In this document: positions 8,093-15,465 of the stretch, piece by piece
Numbering within the stretch: position 1 is the first letter of the stretch
How the letters are laid out: every line of letters begins with the position of its first letter
Assembly (NCBI RefSeq): GCF_000374065.1
Contig: NZ_KB893264.1
Coordinates: 1-59,291, forward strand
Reading direction: 5' to 3'
Length of the DNA stretch: 59,291 nt
Source: Spirosoma luteum DSM 19990
Lineage (GTDB): Bacteria > Bacteroidota > Bacteroidia > Cytophagales > Spirosomataceae
The notes under the pieces: model-generated
The model's database searches: none
What the model saw: only the letters and a program-made list of their open reading frames with translations
What the model was told of the DNA's origin: nothing
Made by a program: the position numbers and the translations under genes

Positions 8093-9103
8093 TTAGTTTG
8101 CAGTGGTCTTGAAAAACGTCACTGCCCGCTCTTCTGACCAGTACGTTCCCTGAATACCGCCAGTGCGTGAAGGGAAACCGCAATGACCACCCTTTGCAGG
8201 AAACTCCATCCAGACGTTGGGTAGTTCCCGCGCCAGAGCTTCAGGAAAGCACTCCGGCGATAAAAACGGATCGTTTTTAGCATTGATAATCAGCGTGGGA
8301 ATGGCGATAGACTGAATAAACGGGAGCGAACTACTCCGGGTATAATAGTCCGCTACATCCCGAAAGCCATTCATAGGTGCCGTAAACGAATTATCGAATT
8401 CCCGGACATTGCGCGCTTCCCGGATGGCTTCTGTTGGGAAAATACCCGGCATAACAGCTGCCTTTGCCAGTACTTTTCGTTTGAGAGTCCGGCTAAACCG
8501 GTAGTTGTAAACCAGGCTGTCCCATTGTTCGAGCCGCCGGGATGACCCCATCAAATCGACAGGTACCGAGAAGACAACGGCTTTTTTCAGCGCGTCATGG
8601 ATGGCTGCCCCTTTTTCGCCCAGGTATTTAAGCGTTACGTTACCCCCTGCGCTGAACCCGACGAGATAAATTGTTCGATAGCCCTTGGTGAGGGCATATT
8701 GAACGACTAAATCCAGATCGACCGTTTCACCAACGTGGTAAAATCGCTGTTGCCGATTCATATGCCCGCTGCACGAGCGGTAGTGCCAGGCCAGACAGGT
8801 GAAACCCTGTTGCGTTAGATGCTGCACCATGCCCGCCAGATACGGACTGGTAGAACTCCCTTCAAGGCCGTGGGAAAGGATTACTAATGATGAATTACTA
8901 ACCTTCCATTCATCATTCATCATTAATAATTCATCATTGGAAAAAGCCCAATCCAGGTCAAGGAAGTCATCATCCGGTGTGTCGATACGTTCCCGGACGT
9001 AGGGAATCGATACCTTGCGAAACAGCGAGGGAATAATGGTTTGCAGATGGCCATTCCATAAACGGGCAGGCGGCTCATAACTTGACGGGGCAATCAGCGG
9101 CAT
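8093..9103 (-). CDS. YheT-family alpha/beta hydrolase
   Basis: The opening YEPPARLWNGHLQTIIPSLF is the signature start of YheT-type hydrolases, whose natural substrates are not known. The catalytic set is complete: S151 in VGFSAGGN, D278 in NAKNDPF and H307 in KGGHCGF; SHGLEGSS at 77-84 forms the oxyanion region. At 336 residues it is slightly longer than usual. The excess is residues 54-71 (SNDELLMMNDEWKVSNSS), which are encoded by an AT-rich 7-base repeat with inverted ends (8886-8938), an oddity described separately. A TACCTTTG box at 9136-9129 sits 25 bases before the start. It may be transcribed with serA. Confidence 0.88.
   Translation of the reverse strand: MPLIAPSSYEPPARLWNGHLQTIIPSLFRKVSIPYVRERIDTPDDDFLDLDWAFSNDELLMMNDEWKVSNSSLVILSHGLEGSSTSPYLAGMVQHLTQQGFTCLAWHYRSCSGHMNRQQRFYHVGETVDLDLVVQYALTKGYRTIYLVGFSAGGNVTLKYLGEKGAAIHDALKKAVVFSVPVDLMGSSRRLEQWDSLVYNYRFSRTLKRKVLAKAAVMPGIFPTEAIREARNVREFDNSFTAPMNGFRDVADYYTRSSSLPFIQSIAIPTLIINAKNDPFLSPECFPEALARELPNVWMEFPAKGGHCGFPSRTGGIQGTYWSEERAVTFFKTTAN
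8886..8938. repeat. Heptamer-periodic inverted repeat inside the hydrolase coding sequence
   Basis: AATGATGAATTA at 8886-8897 pairs perfectly with TAATTCATCATT at 8927-8938. Between and within the arms the minus strand repeats an AATGATG-like 7-base unit (AATGATG, AATTATT, AATGATG, AATGATG). Its composition is much richer in A and T than the surrounding gene. It encodes a low-complexity insert at residues 54-71 of the YheT-type hydrolase and keeps the frame open. Confidence 0.75.
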
Positions 9104-9128
9104 CAGGTAACGCGGTCGATTGAAGCCG

Positions 9129-9136
9129 CAAAGGTA
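9129..9136 (-). promoter_or_regulatory. Bacteroidota-type -7 box (TACCTTTG) for the YheT-type hydrolase
   Basis: TACCTTTG followed by CGGC on the minus strand matches the TAnnTTTG consensus of the primary sigma factor in Bacteroidota. The start codon is 25 bases downstream. No clean -33 TTTG at the usual spacing was found. Confidence 0.5.
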
Positions 9137-9170
9137 CGAGCTATGCAGCTTAGAAGACTAACAAAGTCAT

Positions 9171-9203
9171 AAAAAAAGGCTGGTCGTAGAGCGACCAGCC
9201 TTT
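9171..9203 (-). terminator. Strong intrinsic terminator reading leftward
   Basis: AAAGGCTGGTCG at 9175-9186 pairs with CGACCAGCCTTT at 9192-9203, a 12-bp perfect stem with a 5-base loop. On the minus strand it is followed by seven T. It ends transcription coming from the right, across 9206-9954, just before the hydrolase promoter. Confidence 0.85.
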
Positions 9204-9205
9204 CC

Positions 9206-9832
9206 CATTGAATACAACCTGAATTGAAAAAAGCAATATTGTCTATTGCCATAGCAACAAGTGAGGCAAAATTGGCAAATAAAAAGAATTAATACAATTA
9301 TTTTGATAGAAAATGTTTCGAATATGAGTTACGCTCGTCAATCGGAGTATGATCACACACGCGTGTTGAGTCGGGTATAGTGTCAATATCGAAGGAGGGA
9401 GATTAGCTTAGAGGTATCGGAAATGGATCGGCTAACCTGCTGATAATAATTCGTTTGGTTGGGTATGCCGCGAATTGGAGAAGTTTCTCCGGAGCACCGG
9501 GTGAGAGGACTACACACGCGCCGATTCTGGCGTAACTAGACCGGGACGATTAACCCGCGCCGGTGAATTTCGCATACTTTATTTATGCTTCCTGCCGGGG
9601 AAAAGCAGGGGAAAATTGATTGATCCCCCACAGGCAGAGGGACTTTATCTCTCTAACACGTTTTTTTGTAAACCTTTTTGCCTAAATGAGGTAAGAATAC
9701 CTGTACTGTTATTCTTATATAAAAAAAAGTAACAGTACAGAAATCTCAATCTGTATAAGTGACGTAGATGCATAGCAGCGTCACAACGTCACTCTGTTAG
9801 TCACAACTGTGTATTTGTCCATTATTTATACG
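9206..9832. other. Long intergenic stretch, possible structured RNA or long 3' UTR
   Basis: No protein gene is visible over about 630 bases. It contains several pairing segments: GGAGAA-TTCTCC (around 9477-9490), a nested stem with CTGCC 9592-9596 / GGCAG 9633-9637 around GGGG 9608-9611 / CCCC 9625-9628, an 11-bp perfect repeat CTGTACTGTTA 9701-9711 / TAACAGTACAG 9730-9740, and GTGACG 9759-9764 / CGTCAC 9779-9784. A strong leftward terminator closes the region at 9171-9203. It could be a small RNA gene, a very long 3' UTR of the 9955 gene, or simply spacer. Confidence 0.35.
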
Positions 9833-9946
9833 ATGAAACTCGCAAACACATCTTCCTTCAGCGTAGTAAATGCCATCACCTGGTTTATGGTACTCTTCAT
9901 TACCCTGTTTCTGACGGCAGGGGTGGCCTGGGCTCTCTTTTTTTAA
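9833..9946 (+). CDS. Possible 37-residue single-pass membrane peptide
   Basis: ATG at 9833 opens a 37-codon frame ending TAA at 9946. The peptide has a polar start (MKLANTSSFSVV) and then one strongly hydrophobic segment of about 20 residues (WFMVLFITLFLTAG) ending AWALFF. It converges on the minus-strand gene ending at 9955. Small membrane peptides of this shape are common in bacteria, but chance hydrophobic frames also occur. Upstream lie two inverted repeats (9701-9740 and 9759-9784) that could be regulatory. Function unknown. Confidence 0.4.
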   Translation: MKLANTSSFSVVNAITWFMVLFITLFLTAGVAWALFF

Positions 9947-9954
9947 GCCACTTT

Positions 9955-10329
9955 TTACCGCCCTGGTGGAAAAGTAATCTCTCCTGCGCCGTCGGCCGGC
10001 TCCAGTACTAGCAGCCGGATACCTGACCTTGCTGTATCCATAGCGGCTGACTGACCTTCCGATAAATACGTAATCACGGATTGTTCATTGCTGAAAAGGT
10101 AGCTAGCCGAAATCGATTTTTCCGCTGTGTCTTCCAGCGTACTGTTTGCCCCATTACCTGTATCTTCAGGACCAATAACCAGGTTTACAACCTTGAAATC
10201 TTCCGTGCGGGCCATTACGTCGATGCGGGCTATACCAACTTCATTCGTTTGTTGCTGTACGTTCAGGATTGTTAGGTAGTTTGCCTCGTTGCCCATATTA
10301 TGGAGCAACCATTCGTAGGTAGTTTTCAT
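9955..10329 (-). CDS. Unrecognised 124-residue cytoplasmic protein
   Basis: I do not recognise this protein. It begins MKTTYEWLLHNMGNEANYLT and has no signal peptide or membrane segment. The middle alternates short beta strands (GIARIDVMART, FKVVNLVIGPED) with an acidic stretch, and it ends GAGEITFPPGR. It lies 49 bases downstream of the stand-alone receiver gene at 10379 on the same strand, so the two are probably co-transcribed, which hints at a signalling or regulatory setting. The reading frame and start (ATG at 10329) look sound. Confidence 0.6.
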   Translation of the reverse strand: MKTTYEWLLHNMGNEANYLTILNVQQQTNEVGIARIDVMARTEDFKVVNLVIGPEDTGNGANSTLEDTAEKSISASYLFSNEQSVITYLSEGQSAAMDTARSGIRLLVLEPADGAGEITFPPGR

Positions 10330-10378
10330 GCTGTTTCAGTTTATCTTTTGAGAGGAATTTAGCAGGTTGATGACGTGG

Positions 10379-10777
10379 TCATGGCATAACGGGTAACTCG
10401 ACCAATTCCACCCAGTACTTACAGACTATGTCGATCTGTTTGAGCATACTGTGTTTGAGTATTACTGAATTAGCGCCAGCCTGGTAAAAATGGACAATGT
10501 CATCATTGGAGAGAGAGCCGGACCAGACCAAAATAGGGATATGCTGGAGGTTTGGTGAAGCGCGTATCAACGTCACCGTTTCATAGCCATTCATCAGGGG
10601 CATTTTGGCATCCAGTATAATAAGGTTAGGGAGTGGAAGGGTCTGTAAATGTGCAAGTACTTCTTCGCCGGTTGACACGTACGTCAGGCTCACGTGCTGA
10701 TGACATTTTTGAATGTGATTTTTCAGCAACATGAAGTCTTCATCATCATCATCGGCTACAAGTATTGTCTGGTTCAT
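10379..10777 (-). CDS. Stand-alone response regulator receiver protein
   Basis: A single CheY-like domain of 132 residues with no output domain. The acidic pocket is in ILVADDDDEDF (residues 5-15). The phospho-acceptor is D56 in NLIILDAKMPLMNGYET. The switch serine lies in ILVWSGS and the conserved lysine in VILKHS near residue 109. Such Rcp1-type receivers are commonly phosphorylated by hybrid kinases or phytochromes, but no kinase gene is in this window. It is divergent from a second receiver gene starting at 11031, with an inverted repeat (10830-10851) between them. The partner and output are unknown. Confidence 0.88.
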   Translation of the reverse strand: MNQTILVADDDDEDFMLLKNHIQKCHQHVSLTYVSTGEEVLAHLQTLPLPNLIILDAKMPLMNGYETVTLIRASPNLQHIPILVWSGSLSNDDIVHFYQAGANSVILKHSMLKQIDIVCKYWVELVELPVMP

Positions 10778-10829
10778 AGCTATTCAGGTGTTAAGTTATT
10801 ATTGGAAACAACGTAACTGGCAGCCTGTT

Positions 10830-10851
10830 CTATTTTACGACTGGAAAATAG
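10830..10851. promoter_or_regulatory. Inverted repeat between two divergent receiver genes
   Basis: CTATTTT at 10830-10836 pairs with AAAATAG at 10845-10851 across an 8-base spacer. It lies in the 253-base gap shared by the two divergent receiver promoters, so it could be an operator. This rests only on symmetry and position. Confidence 0.3.
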
Positions 10852-11030
10852 GGTAATGTGATACTCTGTATACTTCTTTTGGAAAAAATCGAATCGGTTT
10901 CTTTTGAGACACAAGTGGATAGGCGTATTACCAAAAGGTAGGTACTTGGATAAAGAATTTTTATCCAGTAGTATTGCTGTTCAGCTTTTCGTTTCCGGCT
11001 GACGACTGCTACTCTCCCTGTTTACCAAAA

Positions 11031-11426
11031 ATGACTACCTCGACAGTTTGGGTCGTTGACGACGACGAAGACGATCAGCTATTCATACGCTCCGCATTTG
11101 AGAGTGGCGAGCCTCCTATCCGCGTCATGATACTCAACGATGGGGTCGAACTACTCCCTAAACTGGCCGAGTGCAACGAACTGCCCCGCCTGATTCTGTT
11201 AGACATCAATATGCCACTCAAAAACGGCTTTGAGACGCTTAAAGAATTACGCAGTTTACCCAGGTACAAGCAGCTGCCCGTTGTGATGCTCACTACCTCA
11301 GCTACCGAAGCCGAACAATCGCGCTCACTGGCCCTGGGCGCTAACCAGTTCCTGACAAAGCCACTTTCTATGACCCAGCTGAAAGTATTGGCTCAGGAAT
11401 TGAGCAGCCGTTGGAAACTAGCCTGA
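11031..11426 (+). CDS. Stand-alone response regulator receiver protein
   Basis: The start at 11031 is chosen because the receiver fold begins at once (MTTSTVWVVDDDEDDQLFIR); a frame extension of 19 codons upstream is unrelated to the family. The 131-residue product has the acidic pocket D10-D11-D12, phospho-acceptor D58 in LILLDINMPLKNGFETL, switch threonine in VVMLTTSA and lysine in FLTKPLS. There is no DNA-binding or enzymatic output domain. It is divergent from another receiver gene (10379-10777) and converges on the deoxynucleoside kinase with one base between the stop codons. Confidence 0.88.
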   Translation: MTTSTVWVVDDDEDDQLFIRSAFESGEPPIRVMILNDGVELLPKLAECNELPRLILLDINMPLKNGFETLKELRSLPRYKQLPVVMLTTSATEAEQSRSLALGANQFLTKPLSMTQLKVLAQELSSRWKLA

Positions 11427-11427
11427 T

Positions 11428-12057
11428 TTATTTATTGGCTTGTAGGTGCAGATCTACCTGCCGGATAACTTCCAGAAAATCCTGCGGCTGATCGACATAA
11501 TCCAGAGCGTTCATGTCCAGCACCAGGAGGGGGCCCAGGACGTACGAATCAGCAAACTCTTCGTAGAGCTTATTGAGATTGGCCAGGTATTGATCGGCTA
11601 TAGTCTGCTCGAAGGACCGGCCCCGTTTCTGAATTTGCCGGCGAAGTTTGGATAGGTCGGCCCGCAGGTAAATCATCAGGTCGGGTGGCCGCACGATGCT
11701 CATCATGTTTGTAAACAAATCCTGGTAGGTATCAAAATCGCGCTCACTCATAAAACCACTTTGCCTGAGGTTTCGGGCAAAAATGGCCGCATCTTCATAA
11801 ATGGTTCGATCCTGCACCAGTGTTGTTACGTTTTCTGTTTGCAACCGGCTGATGATTTTTTTCATCTGCGCGAAGCGGCTGTTCAGGAAGTAGATTTGCA
11901 GGTTGAACGACCAGCGGGGCATATCCTCGTAAAAATCGGCCAGGTAAGGATTCCCTTCTACAGCTTCATACAGCACCTCCCAACCATAGTGGGTCGCCAA
12001 TAATTTGGCCAGTGTTGTTTTTCCCGCGCCAATGTTTCCCGTAATCGCAATGTGCAT
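11428..12057 (-). CDS. Deoxynucleoside kinase
   Basis: This 209-residue enzyme should phosphorylate a deoxynucleoside with ATP for nucleotide salvage. The P-loop is GNIGAGKTT at residues 7-15. E33 and W49 lie in the usual substrate region (EAVEGNPYL, DMPRWSF). The QDRTIYED block near residue 101 carries the DR motif. The lid motif is RQIQKRGRSFE near 160. The overall layout matches the dCK/dGK family found widely in Bacteroidota; which base is preferred cannot be told by reading. It is divergent from trhO across a 171-base gap. Confidence 0.9.
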   Translation of the reverse strand: MHIAITGNIGAGKTTLAKLLATHYGWEVLYEAVEGNPYLADFYEDMPRWSFNLQIYFLNSRFAQMKKIISRLQTENVTTLVQDRTIYEDAAIFARNLRQSGFMSERDFDTYQDLFTNMMSIVRPPDLMIYLRADLSKLRRQIQKRGRSFEQTIADQYLANLNKLYEEFADSYVLGPLLVLDMNALDYVDQPQDFLEVIRQVDLHLQANK

Positions 12058-12228
12058 AGTGCGTGCTGAGTGAGTATGTTATAAATGGCTGGCATACCAT
12101 CGTTAGCTGCGCCGGTATGTCTGTCATCACAACGTTTTCACGCCCATTTTGCTTAATTTTGTAATCGAAATTGTGTTTCAGACTGGCTATTCGCTCTGTG
12201 TTGGCCATCTGATTTTACTGGTTATGCC

Positions 12229-13206
12229 ATGAAACCATACCGCGTTCTTCTATACTATATCTACTCACCCATCGAAAATCCGGATCAATACCGGGAAGAG
12301 CATCATTTGCTGTGTCTGCGGCTCAATTTGCTTGGTCGTATCATCGTTGCGCCCGAAGGGCTAAACGGAACTGTATCGGGACTCACCGCTGATTGCGATG
12401 CCTATATGGATACACTCCGGGCCGATTCCCGTTTTGCGGGGGTTGAATTTAAAGTGGATGAAACGGACCAGCATACCTTTCAAAAATTACACGTTCGGGT
12501 AAAATCGGAAATTGTACACTCCGAACTCCCCGTCGATCCACTCCGGCAAACGGGTATCCATCTTGAACCCGACGCGTTCCGGCAACTCAAAGATGACCCC
12601 GACGTGGTACTGGTTGATATGCGGTCCAATTACGAGCATGAGGTCGGAAAGTTTAAGAATGCCATCACATTCGACATGGAGAACCTCCGCGAACTTCCCG
12701 AACACGTGGCCGAACTGGACCACCTGCGTGGCACGGGCAAAAAAATAGTTACCTACTGCACGGGCGGCATCAAGTGCGAAAAAGCATCGGCCTATCTGCT
12801 GGCGCAGGGTTTCGAAAATGTGTATCAGCTTCACGGGGGTATTATCCGCTACGGCCTGGAAACGGGGGGGGAGGATTTTGATGGCGAGTGCTACGTGTTC
12901 GATAACCGCGTAACGGTACCCGTCAACCACATAAACCCGGTTACGGTGTCAAGTTGCTACCGCTGTGGTACGCCCACCAGCCGGATGATAAACTGCGCCA
13001 GCCCGGTTTGTAATAACCACATTACTCTGTGCGATACCTGCGGCCACGATCACGGAGGCACCTGTACGGATGCCTGCAAAGAGGACCCTGCCATACGCTC
13101 GTACGATGGGTCGGGGTACTACGGCAAACAAACGCAGGGCTATTCTCCCGTGCAGGGGTTCAGGAGTCGGCAGGGGCAACGGACGGATAGTCGGTTGGTT
13201 GGATAA
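12229..13206 (+). CDS. trhO: tRNA uridine(34) hydroxylase (rhodanese type)
   Basis: This enzyme makes 5-hydroxyuridine at the wobble position of certain tRNAs using oxygen. The 325-residue product starts with the N-terminal acylphosphatase-like domain (GRIIVAPEGLNGTVSG at 37-51). The rhodanese domain follows at about 120-215, with catalytic C177 in YCTGGIKCEKASAYL. The C-terminal region is cysteine-rich (CYRCG, NCASPVCNNH, CDTCG, CTDAC), which suggests a zinc site typical of the long form. The last 45 residues are polar and disordered in appearance. It converges on thrC with a 28-base gap. Confidence 0.9.
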   Translation: MKPYRVLLYYIYSPIENPDQYREEHHLLCLRLNLLGRIIVAPEGLNGTVSGLTADCDAYMDTLRADSRFAGVEFKVDETDQHTFQKLHVRVKSEIVHSELPVDPLRQTGIHLEPDAFRQLKDDPDVVLVDMRSNYEHEVGKFKNAITFDMENLRELPEHVAELDHLRGTGKKIVTYCTGGIKCEKASAYLLAQGFENVYQLHGGIIRYGLETGGEDFDGECYVFDNRVTVPVNHINPVTVSSCYRCGTPTSRMINCASPVCNNHITLCDTCGHDHGGTCTDACKEDPAIRSYDGSGYYGKQTQGYSPVQGFRSRQGQRTDSRLVG

Positions 13207-13234
13207 CGGGTTGGTCATTAGCGTTTTGTATCAA

Positions 13235-14434
13235 CTAACGGCGCCATTGTCCTTTCAGGTTTTCCAGGTAGTTCAGACCCGCGCCCGTGTTCAGCAGTAG
13301 TACATGCTCCTGCGGCTGGAGCCAGTTCTGTTGCAATAGTTTTTTGGCTGCGGACCAGATTGCGCCACCTTCTGGAGCGGCAAATAAACCTTCGTGCCGA
13401 CAAAGCTCACTGACACCGACCAACATATCATCTTCCGAAACGGCAATAGCCGTTCCGCCCGATTCGCGGAGCACGTTCAACATCAGCGGCTCGCCAATGG
13501 GGCGCGGCACGGCCAGCCCATTGGCCAGAGTAGCTTTGCCCACGTACTGTTTGCTGTTGAGTTGCTTTCCCTGCCAGGTCGTTACAACGGGGGCGCAGTT
13601 CTCGGCCTGCACCGCCACCATGCGCGGCAAACGCTGTTCGGGACGTAGCCAGCCAAGTGCTTTCAGTTCATGAAACGCCTTCCAGATGCCAATTAGTCCG
13701 GTTCCGCCCCCCGTTGGGTACATGATTACATCTGGTAAGTGCCAGTTCAATTGTTCGGCTATTTCGTAGCCCATCGTTTTCTTTCCTTCCAGCCGATACG
13801 GTTCTTTCAGGGTTGAAACATCGAAATACCGTCCATCTCGATTCAGTTCATGCACTTTAGCGGCACAGTCGTTGATGAGTCCGTCCACCAGAATCAGCGT
13901 GGCGCCATAGCCGATACACATTTCCTTAAAGGCATCGGGCGTATGGGAGGGCATCACCACAATCGCTTCCAGCCCCGCCCTGGCGCAATAGGCCGCCATA
14001 GCCACACCAGCGTTACCGGCAGTGGGAATGATGCAGGCTCGCTCACCGTTTTCCTTCGCCTTCGCTATGGCCATACAAAGCCCCCGCGCCTTGAATGACC
14101 CGGTTGGATTCAATCCTTCATCTTTCAGGCTGAGGTGATCGAATCCTGCATTGGCCGCCAGCCGGTTCAGGGGTAGTATGGGTGTAAACCCTTCGCCCAG
14201 CGTGAGTTGATTTTCGGACTGAATAACGGGCAAAAACTCTTCGTACCGCCACATTGATTTAGGCCGATTCAGGAGTACCGACGGAGAAAGTGTATCGGTA
14301 TCCAGCGCGTACTGACACAGGAGCGGAGCCTGACAGCAGGTCGACAGCGTCTGGCGCACGAGCGCATTGTGCACGGAGCCGCAGTTCGAACAGTGCAGGT
14401 CTTCCAGTAGTGATGAAGTGGTAAGGGTAGTCAT
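13235..14434 (-). CDS. thrC: Threonine synthase
   Basis: This PLP enzyme converts O-phosphohomoserine to threonine. I start it at 14434 (MTTLTTSSLLEDLHCSNCGS); a frame extension of 15 codons reads unlike the family. The N-terminus has a zinc-ribbon-like C-x2-C and CC pair (HCSNCG, TCCQAP). The PLP lysine is in LNPTGSFKARGL, the phosphate loop in PTAGNAGVAMAAY and the glycine-rich loop in MYPTGGGTGLIG. At about 399 residues it matches the shorter threonine-synthase class. It lies 63 bases downstream of a LysR gene on the same strand. Related beta-family enzymes such as threonine dehydratase are less likely because of the N-terminal ribbon. Confidence 0.85.
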   Translation of the reverse strand: MTTLTTSSLLEDLHCSNCGSVHNALVRQTLSTCCQAPLLCQYALDTDTLSPSVLLNRPKSMWRYEEFLPVIQSENQLTLGEGFTPILPLNRLAANAGFDHLSLKDEGLNPTGSFKARGLCMAIAKAKENGERACIIPTAGNAGVAMAAYCARAGLEAIVVMPSHTPDAFKEMCIGYGATLILVDGLINDCAAKVHELNRDGRYFDVSTLKEPYRLEGKKTMGYEIAEQLNWHLPDVIMYPTGGGTGLIGIWKAFHELKALGWLRPEQRLPRMVAVQAENCAPVVTTWQGKQLNSKQYVGKATLANGLAVPRPIGEPLMLNVLRESGGTAIAVSEDDMLVGVSELCRHEGLFAAPEGGAIWSAAKKLLQQNWLQPQEHVLLLNTGAGLNYLENLKGQWRR

Positions 14435-14497
14435 GGTTGTATTTTTCCGAAAAGTCCCGGTAATCAACGCATGAAGCAAATAGCATTTTGATATGAG

Positions 14498-15403
14498 TTA
14501 TTCCCTGTTGGAATAATGACGCTTTGTGAACTGAATAAAGGTGTTGACCAGTTGATTGCTCTCCGTTCCCTTGCGCTGAATAAAGTAAAACGTGCGTTGT
14601 AGGGTCAGGTCCTGAATAGGTACTTCAACTAGTTCGCCTGCGGCCAGTTCTTTCAGAATAGCTCGCTTGGGCAGGAAAGCCAGGCAGGTATCGGCCAAAA
14701 CGAAATTTTTCAGGGCCTCGGTCCCGCCCAGTCGGATCAACACGGGCAATGAGGCCACAGGAATTCCTCTTTTATCCAGCTCATCGTCAATCACCGCCAG
14801 CGTGCCTGACCCGTTTTCGCGCAGCGCCACCGGAATGGTAGGCAAGTCGGCAACAACGAGTGCCCGTCCGCGTAAAGGACTTTTCCCCGAACACACCGCC
14901 AGCACATCGTCAGTCATAAACGGGGTGTAGGTTAGTGTGTTTACCTGCGTCAATCCCTCTACAATCCCCACGTCTATTTCATGCGCCAGCAGGGCGTTCT
15001 GAATGTTGTTTGAGTTTCGGTTGAGCACATTGATTTGCAGGTTAGGGTATTGCCGCAGGTAAGCAGAGAGCACGGAGGGCAGCACGTACAGACTAATGGT
15101 GGTACTGGCACCAATGGCCAGTTTGGTGGGTGGCCGGAAGGTTTCGTTGAGTTGCTGAATTTCCTGGTGTAGTGATTCCTGCAACTGGCTTGCCTCCAGG
15201 AGTTTATCGTACAGCGCCTGCCCTGTTTTAGTTAGGCTGATGTGGTTGCCGTGCCGCTCGAACAGGCCCGTTTTGTAAAAATACTCCAGCGACTTAATGT
15301 GCTTACTAATGGCCGATTGACTAATGAACAAGGTCTGACTGGCCTTGGTGAAGCTTAGTAACCGGGCCACTTCCATAAAAATAAGGTGGCGGGAGGAGAG
15401 CAT
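14498..15403 (-). CDS. LysR-family transcriptional regulator
   Basis: The start at 15403 gives the canonical opening MLSSRHLIFMEVARLLSFTK; the longer frame overlaps the metallo-beta-lactamase and is spurious. Residues 1-60 form the winged helix-turn-helix (ASQTLFISQSAISKHIKSLE). The effector-binding domain spans about 90-301, with typical blocks LAIGASTTISLYVLP and DVGIVEGL. At 301 residues it is full length. It lies between the metallo-beta-lactamase upstream (62-base gap) and thrC downstream (63-base gap), all on one strand. LysR regulators usually act on a divergent gene, so its target is not evident. Control of its neighbours is only a possibility. Confidence 0.9.
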   Translation of the reverse strand: MLSSRHLIFMEVARLLSFTKASQTLFISQSAISKHIKSLEYFYKTGLFERHGNHISLTKTGQALYDKLLEASQLQESLHQEIQQLNETFRPPTKLAIGASTTISLYVLPSVLSAYLRQYPNLQINVLNRNSNNIQNALLAHEIDVGIVEGLTQVNTLTYTPFMTDDVLAVCSGKSPLRGRALVVADLPTIPVALRENGSGTLAVIDDELDKRGIPVASLPVLIRLGGTEALKNFVLADTCLAFLPKRAILKELAAGELVEVPIQDLTLQRTFYFIQRKGTESNQLVNTFIQFTKRHYSNRE

Positions 15404-15465
15404 AAGGGGAACTGTTGATGGACCAGCCTGGAGCCAAAGCTGACCCAATGAGTAGGGTTGGGTTT

